This document shows positions 1 through 6,033 of a stretch of 6,549 nucleotides of DNA, in pieces. The DNA lies in the NCBI GenBank assembly GCA_903970355.1, contig CAJCIF010000494.1:1-6549 (forward strand), in the 5' to 3' direction. The notes below the pieces were generated by a model, which did not search any database, was not told where the DNA came from, and saw only the letters and a list, made by a program, of their open reading frames with translations. Positions within the stretch are counted from its first letter, which is position 1. Each line of letters starts with the position of its first letter. The position numbers and the translations under genes were made by a program. The stretch comes from Actinomycetota bacterium (GTDB lineage Bacteria; Cyanobacteriota; Vampirovibrionia; Obscuribacterales; Obscuribacteraceae).

Positions 1-1378
1 TGGCGCCCACCATCGCAATGCTGAAAATGCCAAGCAAGACCCGCACCCGCGCCGGATCTCCCTTAAATATTGATCCGACTTTCTCATTGAACCACCAGAG
101 TAAGCTCATTACTAAATAGCCGATAAAAGGCAATAGCATGATCAAGCGTGGATAGTTCGGCGCACAACCAATTACAAATGCATAAGCAAGCATGAGAATT
201 GAAAACGAACCAACTGATAAGATCCTTAGCCATTGCTCCTTCTCATCAACTTTTCTTCTGAAAATAGCAACCAGAAGCCCTATCCAAACAAGAAAGCCCG
301 TAATCGGATCGCAAAAGGCAGCGTGAGGATTGACGTAGTTTCCAAAAATGTCGTAATTCGGAATGTTTAGGCAGGTAAGCTGCTTTTGAGCGTTGGCAAG
401 CACAGCGGATGAAGCAGACGTGGTTTGAGATCGTTCCATCTGCATGGCTATTCCACTTTTAGTAATGAGCAGTTGCGATAGCGTCCAAGAGGAATGTATC
501 CCGGCAAAGCCAACTAAATTCGGCAGAATCGTTAAGGTAAAAGATAAAAGCGCAACTGCAATCAATTTACGTTGTGCAGCAAGGGCGCCACGATTCCAGG
601 TCAAGACTGAAAAGAGCACTGTGGCAATCCAGAGCGGCATAATGCAACGCGCCGGATAATAGAAATAGAATCCGCAGCCGGCAATGATTCCGCCAGAAAA
701 AGCCAGAATGCTGCTATTAATTTGCGATGCTCTTATCAAAACACAGTAAGCAATTGTCTCGATGAGAACATCAATGCCACCACGGAAGCACATTCTGCTT
801 TGCGCTATAAAGGCATGATTGAAACCTACTACAAGAGCACCAAGGGCAGCGTACGATTTATCCCAGGTAGTGCGATAAAGAGCATAGAGGCTAACCACAG
901 TAAAGGTGCCAATAAAGCCGTCTACTACGCGAAGATTTCCGAGCGTTACACCACCTAAAAACTCTGCGATTTTTCCAAAGATAATGAAGCCTAGATTTGC
1001 ATACTCTTCCAGACCTGAGGGCCCGAACAAGTTGTGAATGCCGCTTGTCATGGCAGTGCGAGTCACAATCACAGTGTACGGCTCGTCATCCGTAATGAGA
1101 AACGGTACAAAGTCAATCAAGAAAACACAAAGGGGTAACGCCAAACACCAAAGCGCAAGCATAATGTACAAATCTTGCTGATCTAAAAAGCGCTTTCCAT
1201 TTGATTCAGCGTTGCGGCGAAATGGGATCGCAGCAATAGAAATGGCGACAATTACCAAACACAGTGCCAGCTCGTGGGCATGGCCAAAATGAAGCACTGA
1301 CAAACCAATAATTTCAAAAAGAATGGCAGCGATAATGAACCAAGCGGTTTTGCTGTTCAGATCGAAAACTTGCTTCAT
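1..1378 (-). CDS. GT39/ArnT-like GT-C glycosyltransferase, multi-pass membrane protein (C-terminus cut by window edge)
   Basis: An open frame of 459 codons begins with ATG at 1378 and runs off the left edge with no stop. An in-frame TGA lies 15 codons upstream of the ATG, no other ATG lies between, and an AAGAG about 11 bases upstream could serve as ribosome binding site. The product is very hydrophobic, with many membrane segments. After the second or third of these comes a loop with TDDEPYTVIVTR (residues 96-107), which matches the acidic Asp-Glu motif of the first extracytoplasmic loop of GT-C enzymes, where catalysis is placed. Further family-like signs are SRMCFRGGIDVLIET (194-208), YYPARCIMPLW (240-250) and a late NYPRLIMLLPF. 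GT39/PMT-type enzymes move a sugar from a polyprenyl-phosphate donor to lipid, protein or glycan outside the membrane. The substrate cannot be told from sequence. The class is fairly sure, the exact family less so. The secreted-protein gene upstream on the same strand may share its transcript. Confidence 0.8.
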   Translation of the reverse strand, partial: MKQVFDLNSKTAWFIIAAILFEIIGLSVLHFGHAHELALCLVIVAISIAAIPFRRNAESNGKRFLDQQDLYIMLALWCLALPLCVFLIDFVPFLITDDEPYTVIVTRTAMTSGIHNLFGPSGLEEYANLGFIIFGKIAEFLGGVTLGNLRVVDGFIGTFTVVSLYALYRTTWDKSYAALGALVVGFNHAFIAQSRMCFRGGIDVLIETIAYCVLIRASQINSSILAFSGGIIAGCGFYFYYPARCIMPLWIATVLFSVLTWNRGALAAQRKLIAVALLSFTLTILPNLVGFAGIHSSWTLSQLLITKSGIAMQMERSQTTSASSAVLANAQKQLTCLNIPNYDIFGNYVNPHAAFCDPITGFLVWIGLLVAIFRRKVDEKEQWLRILSVGSFSILMLAYAFVIGCAPNYPRLIMLLPFIGYLVMSLLWWFNEKVGSIFKGDPARVRVLLGIFSIAMVGA

Positions 1379-1417
1379 TTTAGCGAGTGCTCTTTTTTCT
1401 ATGTAAACTCAAGATTG

Positions 1418-1470
1418 GCACCGCAGATAGTACTATTCGAAATTATTTGAATAGAATCCTTCTGCGGTGT
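1418..1470. repeat. Two-part inverted repeat (hairpin) between two minus-strand genes
   Basis: CACCGCAGA (1419-1427) is perfectly complementary to TCTGCGGTG (1461-1469), giving a 9-bp outer stem, and G1418/T1470 could add a wobble pair. Inside it, CTATTC (1433-1438) pairs with GAATAG (1449-1454) around a 10-base AT-rich loop. Internal-loop bases 1428-1432 and 1455-1460 separate the two stems. It lies 49 bases past the stop of the secreted-protein gene and 40 bases before the start of the glycosyltransferase gene, both on the minus strand. It could be an attenuator or terminator between them, an mRNA processing or stability element, or a dimeric repressor site. No T-run follows the stem on either strand, so a classical intrinsic terminator is not supported. 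Confidence 0.55.
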
Positions 1471-1518
1471 ATTTAACTGGGATTACGACAGAATAGAATG
1501 TTACTACACGCTGGATGA

Positions 1519-2313
1519 TCACTTGCTCTTGGCATAATCCGATTCGAGGGTCTCAAGCGCTTGCCTGAAGTTGCTGGCCCGATTTTTCGCGATCAATACT
1601 TCCGTAGGGGTTTTTGCTGTTCTAAAGTTCTTGGGGTAAGCAAATTCGGAAGCCGGAAAATTTCGCTTTGCTATGCTCACGGTATCGAACATGGCAGTTT
1701 TGCCCGAATAAGTCTCGCCTATGGTTCCGCTTGTCCAAATCGGCCCATGTACGGGTTCGGTCCTTGTAAAATTGTCCACCTTCCTATAGGGATATTGATG
1801 GGTATAGGTTTGAAACCAGGCATTTGCAAAGGTTACGACTTCTGGAGCTAAGCCGATCTCGGGAATCACCCAGACTACTTCATCCTTATTGACGTTGCGC
1901 AGCTTTTGCACGCGCAGGCCGCTAACCTTCAATTCTCCGAGTTTCTCGAAGCTTGTTCTTTTGGCAGTTCCATTTTCGGCAACAATTCCCAGCATATTGC
2001 CATTCAGAAAGGCCTTCATACTGGGATAGACGTACTGCAAGTGGTCGGCAGGTCTACAGATTACTACTTTCCAGTCGGGCCCTGATGCCAGTACAGTGTA
2101 ACCAACAGTCTCGTTTACTATTTTGATTGCATCATGCGTCAAGTAAACCTGATGCAATCCCAACTGCGCCTGCCTTTGTACCAGAAACCAACCACTCTTT
2201 TGGGCATCGCTTGCACTGGCGCTGTTCATAATAACTAACGAAAACAGCACAATCAGCAACATTAGAGAGATGCTGATCCAAGTGGCCTTTTTGTTCTGGT
2301 GAAAACCTTGCAT
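1519..2313 (-). CDS. Secreted protein of unknown function with signal peptide (264 aa)
   Basis: I do not recognise this protein. The ATG at 2313 starts a typical Sec signal peptide: a polar and basic stretch with NKK (7-9), a hydrophobic core from about residue 12 to 29, and a likely signal peptidase I site after Ala34 (SASA then SD). No cysteine sits at the cleavage point, so it is not a lipoprotein. The mature part of about 230 residues has no further membrane segment. It mixes short beta-like stretches (GYTVLASGPDWKVVICRP at 71-88, EVVWVIPEIGL at 145-155) with a charged, helical C-terminus ending in AKSK. The pattern of alternating strands after IKIVNE resembles LolA-like or other periplasmic beta-sheet carriers, but this is an impression and no diagnostic motif is present. 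No strong Shine-Dalgarno precedes the ATG. The next gene on the same strand is the glycosyltransferase, 140 bases away across a hairpin, so a shared transcript and an envelope role are possible. The neighbour on the other side is divergent. Confidence 0.8.
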   Translation of the reverse strand: MQGFHQNKKATWISISLMLLIVLFSLVIMNSASASDAQKSGWFLVQRQAQLGLHQVYLTHDAIKIVNETVGYTVLASGPDWKVVICRPADHLQYVYPSMKAFLNGNMLGIVAENGTAKRTSFEKLGELKVSGLRVQKLRNVNKDEVVWVIPEIGLAPEVVTFANAWFQTYTHQYPYRKVDNFTRTEPVHGPIWTSGTIGETYSGKTAMFDTVSIAKRNFPASEFAYPKNFRTAKTPTEVLIAKNRASNFRQALETLESDYAKSK

Positions 2314-2489
2314 CTGTTTACGAATGCTCTAGCCATGTTTGTAGCATATCACCGGCGTTGCCCACTCACACTAAGGACTGCAACTCACGCATTCTTGCCT
2401 ATGGTGATCGCATTTAACAACTTGGAAACGTTTTTAATGCCTGTTCGGAAGTATTCTCTTACCCTGCCCAACCCAAGGTCTAGCTTTTC

Positions 2490-3179
2490 GTGTCGTCTAT
2501 TTTTGATTTCGCGTTTCAGGAATCCAATAACCAGGGGGCTAAGTCAGGTTCCACGAAAAGTGACTTGCCAGAGAAACCAGAGGATGAGGCTCACTATTTG
2601 CATGAGCAGTTACTTGGGTTCAAGGCGAATCCTTTATCGGCGTGCTCAACCGATCTGGCTCAAAACTTACACGATCTCCAGCTGAAACCAGCGGACTATA
2701 TCAGTCTGGTTGGAGCAAATATCGATCCAGAAGCAGGATCTGAATTACCCACCATCACTTTCAAAAAGCATCGGGGAAAGGTGGAAATTGAGCCCCGCAA
2801 AAATCACAATCTAGATGAAGATAAAGTCTTTGCTCAATTGAATAAAGATCTGCAAAAGAAAAGCGCCCTTTCGATAGACTCAAGTGGTGACTACTATTTT
2901 AGCGATGCCATGCATAGAGCCTATGCCAATAATGGAACCTGTGGTGTGGCTCAATTTGTCTCGGTCATGAACGAAAGACTTGTGCAGGCAGGCAGCACCT
3001 ATCAATTAGTTTTGCACAATATTGGTTCCGGCTCGATGGCAGTAAATGTCGAGAGCCCACACAAACCGGGAGTAGTACTCCATTACAATTTCAATGGGCC
3101 GCCGCTTCGAGATCCACGTTTGAACAAACAATCGGATGTCTATCCACCTCAAATTGATATAGATCGAAGACCGTACTGA
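2490..3179 (+). CDS. Hypothetical soluble protein, 229 aa, GTG start
   Basis: This family is not recognised. The frame is closed by TAG at 2481-2483, so GTG at 2490 is the first possible start, and the next in-frame ATG is not until about codon 141. AAGG at 2475-2478, 11 bases upstream, is a usable ribosome binding site. There is no signal peptide or membrane segment, so a cytoplasmic location is expected. Residues 11-35 are polar and low in complexity (many Ser, Lys, Glu and Pro), like a flexible linker. A more ordered C-terminal part starts near 110. NNGTCGVAQFVSVMNERL (148-165) followed by QAGSTYQLVLHN (166-177) looks like a Cys at the head of a helix, then a Gly turn, then a strand. That order is seen in papain- or transglutaminase-like folds with Cys151 as nucleophile, and His177 or His198 could be partners. 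The usual His-Ala-Trp and Asp motifs are absent, so enzymatic activity is speculation. The end is rich in Asp, Arg and Pro. The gene is divergent from the secreted-protein gene across 176 bases, where I see no clear promoter, and the hydrolase gene follows after 156 bases. Confidence 0.75.
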   Translation: MSSIFDFAFQESNNQGAKSGSTKSDLPEKPEDEAHYLHEQLLGFKANPLSACSTDLAQNLHDLQLKPADYISLVGANIDPEAGSELPTITFKKHRGKVEIEPRKNHNLDEDKVFAQLNKDLQKKSALSIDSSGDYYFSDAMHRAYANNGTCGVAQFVSVMNERLVQAGSTYQLVLHNIGSGSMAVNVESPHKPGVVLHYNFNGPPLRDPRLNKQSDVYPPQIDIDRRPY

Positions 3180-3181
3180 AT

Positions 3182-3218
3182 TCCGATCTGCATTTGCTTG
3201 CTTAGTGTCTGGATCGGA
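3182..3218 (+). repeat. Inverted repeat just after the stop of the 229-aa protein gene
   Basis: TCCGATC (3182-3188) is complementary to GATCGGA (3212-3218), a 7-bp stem around a 23-base loop, beginning two bases after the stop codon. It might slow or end transcription, but the loop is long and no U-tract follows, so it is a weak terminator candidate. The word TCTGGATCG that carries part of the right arm recurs 50 bases on (3208-3216 and 3258-3266). Confidence 0.25.
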
Positions 3219-3291
3219 GTGCTGGTGTGGCGTTCCATCAATAGGCAAAGCCTAAAATCTGGATCGACGAAACTTTTTTGCTGCCTCTGTG

Positions 3292-3297
3292 TATAAA
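3292..3297 (+). promoter_or_regulatory. Possible -10 box for the alpha/beta hydrolase gene
   Basis: TATAAA differs by one base from the sigma70 -10 consensus and lies 38 bases before the hydrolase ATG. At 16-18 bases upstream there is no convincing -35 box, and the extended -10 TGn is not in register. The hydrolase may instead be read from a promoter before the 229-aa protein gene. Confidence 0.2.
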
Positions 3298-3335
3298 GAA
3301 GCAGAAGAAGGCAGATTTTTCTCCCGGAACTAGAA

Positions 3336-4325
3336 ATGCAACAAGGATATCGGTTATTACTTAGCTTCTTGCTCTTCTTGCAGTGTGGCTTTGTTGCGAG
3401 CATGGCACAGTCCGCAAATATAGCGGCGTCTTCACCGATCATTTATCAAAATTGGACAGACTCCCAGCGAAACCGGTCTATTCCAGTCAAAATCTATCTT
3501 CCCCAGAGTGGGCGTGCACCGTTTCCGGTCGTGATTTTTTCGCATGGTTTAGGCGGATCTAGAGAAGCCGCTCTCTACCTGGGCGAATACTGGTCTCAAC
3601 ACGGTTACATGTGCGTTTTCGTGCAACACGCAGGCAGTGATGACAGTATTTGGAAATCCTCTGCTGCCAGTGGAAGGCAAGGCATGATGCAGAGCATGCG
3701 AGCTGCTGCAAATGGAACCAACCTTGTGTCCCGCATTCAAGACATCGAATTCGCTATCGACCAACTTGAAGTTATCAATCGAAGTAGCCCAGATCCATCA
3801 CTCAGAAATAAATTCGATCTTTCCAGAATCGCTCTTGCGGGCCATTCATTCGGAGCAGGTACAGCCCTTGCTTGCGTCGGTCAAAATTTCGGATTTGGTC
3901 AAAATGCAAAAGATGCGCGCATAAAAGCCGCAATTTATCTCTGCCCTCCAGTTACAGGCGGTGGAAAGCACTCTCCATCCAATGTATACGGCAACATACA
4001 AGTGCCGGGTCTTCTGCTTACCGGTACAGAAGACAATAGCCCCATTGGCGATACCAAAGCAGAAGACAGACGAATTCCATATGATGGCATTCCAGCTCCC
4101 GATCAGTATTTGGTCAATTTCGTAGGAGCCGATCATTCTGTATTTGGCGGGCGATCATTTCGCCCAGCGAAAGAAGGAGATGAGGAATTCCATACAATGA
4201 TTGACGCAATCACCACCAAGTTTCTCGATGCCGAACTGAAACAAGATGTTTCCGCAAAACAATGGCTCAACTCTAATCAGGTCACTTCTTATCTCAATCG
4301 TGCTGCCACTTTCGAACGGAAATGA
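3336..4325 (+). CDS. Exported alpha/beta hydrolase, PAF-acetylhydrolase / predicted dienelactone hydrolase type (329 aa)
   Basis: This is a serine ester hydrolase of the alpha/beta fold. The ATG at 3336 has GGA at 3326-3328 seven bases ahead, and codons 1-24 form a signal peptide (hydrophobic LLLSFLLFL, likely cut after SMA at 22-24), so the enzyme acts in the periplasm or outside the cell. The order of motifs is as expected. FPVVIFSHGLGGS (63-75) gives the oxyanion-hole strand and HG. QHAGSDDS (97-104) matches the stretch after strand 4 in PAF-AH-like proteins. GHSFGA (169-174) is the nucleophile elbow with Ser171. LLLTGTEDNSP (227-237) supplies Asp233, and GADHSVFGG (264-272) supplies His267. 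All three catalytic residues are therefore present. The family cleaves short or oxidised acyl groups from phospholipids, lactones or polymer esters; the substrate here is unknown. The cysteine at residue 17 is not in a valid lipobox. The gene ends three bases from the stop of the convergent kinase gene. It may be cotranscribed with the 229-aa protein gene upstream or have its own promoter. Confidence 0.9.
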   Translation: MQQGYRLLLSFLLFLQCGFVASMAQSANIAASSPIIYQNWTDSQRNRSIPVKIYLPQSGRAPFPVVIFSHGLGGSREAALYLGEYWSQHGYMCVFVQHAGSDDSIWKSSAASGRQGMMQSMRAAANGTNLVSRIQDIEFAIDQLEVINRSSPDPSLRNKFDLSRIALAGHSFGAGTALACVGQNFGFGQNAKDARIKAAIYLCPPVTGGGKHSPSNVYGNIQVPGLLLTGTEDNSPIGDTKAEDRRIPYDGIPAPDQYLVNFVGADHSVFGGRSFRPAKEGDEEFHTMIDAITTKFLDAELKQDVSAKQWLNSNQVTSYLNRAATFERK

Positions 4326-4328
4326 AAG

Positions 4329-5729
4329 CTACTCAGTTACTTTTACAACTTCAACCGGAACCGTAAACCAAAAAGTTGAACCGGTACCTTCTTTGCTCTC
4401 GAAATCAATTTTACCTTTCATCATCTCCACCAATGATTTGCAGATGGAGAGTCCTAAACCAGCCCCTTCATACTTTCTAGTGTCACCACTGCTTAGTTGC
4501 GTAAAAGGCATGAAGAGCTTGTTTCGATCACTTTCGGAAATCCCGATACCGGTATCTTTCACTTCAAAGCGTATGGTTTGCGTTTCTGCATTGCCCTCAG
4601 CCATGCTGGCAACAATATCCACTTTCCCACCCTTGTTTGTAAATTTGATTGCGTTTTGCACCATATTTAGTAGCACTTGCTTTATGCGATCGGAATCAGC
4701 ACTCAACTCCTCTTTGCTGTCGATTGTGTTGTTAACTTGCAAGTCTATTCCTTTGGAAGCGGCGAAAGGACCTAAGGAGGTCTTGATTGAGTTTAAGAGA
4801 GACTCAACAGAGAATTCGCCATATCTCGGTTCCAGCGAGTTGCCGCTTTTGAGTTTTGCATAGTCAAGAATTTCATTCATCAAAAAGAGTAAGTGCTGAC
4901 CGGAATTTTCTATCTGGGCAAATATTTCTTGCCGTTCATCTTCATGAGGCGAATCCTTCAATATTTCTAGAAGTCCTAGAACACCGCCAAGTGGAGTTCT
5001 TACTTCATGGCTCATATGGGCAAGAAACCTTGTTTTCGCTTCATCTGCTTCTTTGGCTTTAAGTTGTGCATCACGAAGAATACGCTCACGTTCGTTTCTT
5101 TCGCGAACATATGTTCTTGTAGTTTGAACAATTGCGCCAACTGTCAGTAGAAACAAAACAGATAACACGATCAAACTGATATACACAGCATTCTTCATTT
5201 GATCGGCACTATGAACGCGCGAATCCAGCAAATGTTCTTCTTCAGCAATAGTGTCGCCATTAACGGCACGAAAACGATCCATTATGACTTTGCCAGGTTC
5301 AATTGAAATGAGACCTTGACCAGAGACATTTGGAGACTTCTCCCTGATCTGAATGACCTTTTGCGTGAACTCAATTTTCCTTTTGGCGAGATCAAACAAT
5401 TCGGGCATGCGCTTTTGTTGATTTGGATTGTCTTGCGTTAGCTTCTGAATAGTTTCCAGATGTCCCATTACGTGCCGATAGCAAGTTTCATAGGGTTCAA
5501 GATATTGTTTTTCGCCTGTCAACAGATAGGCCCGGTAAGCTGTCTCGCAATCCATGAGACAAATCAGAGAGCTTTCCACTTCCTTTTCGACAATTAAAGT
5601 GTGCTTTACCCAAGATTGAGCGTCCAGAAGGCTTGTGATCAGCCAATCACAGGAAAAAACCATGGCTGCACAAATGATTGATAGAACGATCAACCACAGA
5701 TTCTGTTTTATTGTGTACGCAATCGGCAT
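4329..5729 (-). CDS. CHASE3-domain sensor histidine kinase, membrane-bound, no receiver domain (466 aa)
   Basis: This is a two-component sensor that autophosphorylates on histidine. Numbering is from the ATG at 5729. A membrane helix at about 11-31 is followed by an extracytoplasmic CHASE3 domain (about 40-178) with the typical ETAYRAYLLTGEKQYLEPY (62-80) and LTQDNPNQQKRMPEL. A second helix (about 180-202) and a short charged coiled segment (about 205-230) follow. The HisKA H-box HMSHEVRTPL puts the phospho-acceptor at His241. The HATPase part has the N-box with Asn359 (NMVQNAIKF), the G1 box DTGIGI (392), the F-box FMPF (406-409) and the G2 box GAGLGL (422). All key residues are intact, so the kinase should be active. 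The frame stays open to a GTG at 5801, adding 24 codons. I prefer ATG 5729 because it sits directly before the first helix and because a perfect -10 box at 5817-5822 would start RNA only about nine bases before the GTG. No good Shine-Dalgarno marks either start. No response regulator lies in the window, so the partner is unknown. Confidence 0.92.
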   Translation of the reverse strand: MPIAYTIKQNLWLIVLSIICAAMVFSCDWLITSLLDAQSWVKHTLIVEKEVESSLICLMDCETAYRAYLLTGEKQYLEPYETCYRHVMGHLETIQKLTQDNPNQQKRMPELFDLAKRKIEFTQKVIQIREKSPNVSGQGLISIEPGKVIMDRFRAVNGDTIAEEEHLLDSRVHSADQMKNAVYISLIVLSVLFLLTVGAIVQTTRTYVRERNERERILRDAQLKAKEADEAKTRFLAHMSHEVRTPLGGVLGLLEILKDSPHEDERQEIFAQIENSGQHLLFLMNEILDYAKLKSGNSLEPRYGEFSVESLLNSIKTSLGPFAASKGIDLQVNNTIDSKEELSADSDRIKQVLLNMVQNAIKFTNKGGKVDIVASMAEGNAETQTIRFEVKDTGIGISESDRNKLFMPFTQLSSGDTRKYEGAGLGLSICKSLVEMMKGKIDFESKEGTGSTFWFTVPVEVVKVTE

Positions 5730-6033
5730 TGGGTTGGGGTTGTTCTCGAACAAAACCAAAGTCTGCAGTTCTCCGGTGCTTACGTGAGCACTGCAAACCA
5801 CATCTTATCATTCGAAATTATAAACAGCATAAATTGAATTCTAGAGAGAGATTTCAACGGTTGCATTCGCACTGGAAGATAGCGCAACTCAATGCGTATA
5901 GCACCGCCGCCAGTGTCGCCAACTACCTACAAGACAAACAGTTGGCGAAAAGTTTTACGAGCCGCTGTTTTCTCGTTACAAGCAGGAATTGAGTGACCTG
6001 CATGGTCTCTTGCCAACCGGGTATATAGTCGTC
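5730..6033. other. Divergent intergenic region between the kinase and MFS genes
   Basis: These 304 bases must hold the control regions of both divergent genes, unless the kinase starts at GTG 5801 or the MFS gene starts earlier. The kinase side has a consensus -10 at 5817-5822. On the plus strand I see no matched -35/-10 pair. The only sense-strand coding possibilities are the in-frame upstream extension of the MFS frame (open from 5902) and a 34-codon frame with ATG at 5892 and stop TGA at 5994-5996. No RNA gene or repeat is visible. Confidence 0.5.
5817..5822 (-). promoter_or_regulatory. Possible -10 box for the histidine kinase gene
   Basis: Read on the minus strand this is TATAAT, the exact sigma70 -10 consensus. 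No good -35 lies 16-18 bases upstream (the region around 5839-5846 reads TCTAGA-like), so an activator would be needed. Transcription would begin near 5810, leaving about 80 bases of leader before ATG 5729. Confidence 0.3.

Noticed and set aside
444..958. Two short plus-strand frames (444-659 and 722-958)
   Set aside because: Both are antisense to the glycosyltransferase frame, which is continuous from 1378 to the left edge with coherent membrane segments and family motifs.
1561..1851. Open frame of 96 codons on the plus strand
   Set aside because: It is antisense to the secreted-protein gene, which has a proper signal peptide. It shows no recognisable domain.
2299..2685. Open frame of 128 codons on the plus strand spanning the divergent gap
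   Set aside because: It overlaps the start of the minus-strand secreted protein and the first third of the 229-aa gene in another frame. Its composition (many Arg, Cys and Ser) looks non-coding.
3384..3389. Lipobox-like cysteine in the hydrolase signal peptide
   Set aside because: The residues before Cys17 read FLQ, without the small residue needed at position -1. A normal signal peptidase I site after residue 24 explains the export signal.
4350..4380. TTCAAC / GTTGAA inverted repeat as a terminator of the hydrolase gene
   Set aside because: Six-base arms around a 19-base loop with no T-run, inside the coding end of the kinase; most likely chance.
4246..4863. Open frame of 205 codons on the plus strand
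   Set aside because: It lies antisense to the histidine kinase ATPase domain, whose motifs are unmistakable. The translation is Ser/Leu/Pro-rich with no domain, as expected of a shadow frame.
5678..5992. Open frame of 104 codons on the plus strand
   Set aside because: Its first part is antisense to the kinase N-terminus and its second part is in a different frame from the MFS gene. It has no ribosome binding site and no domain.
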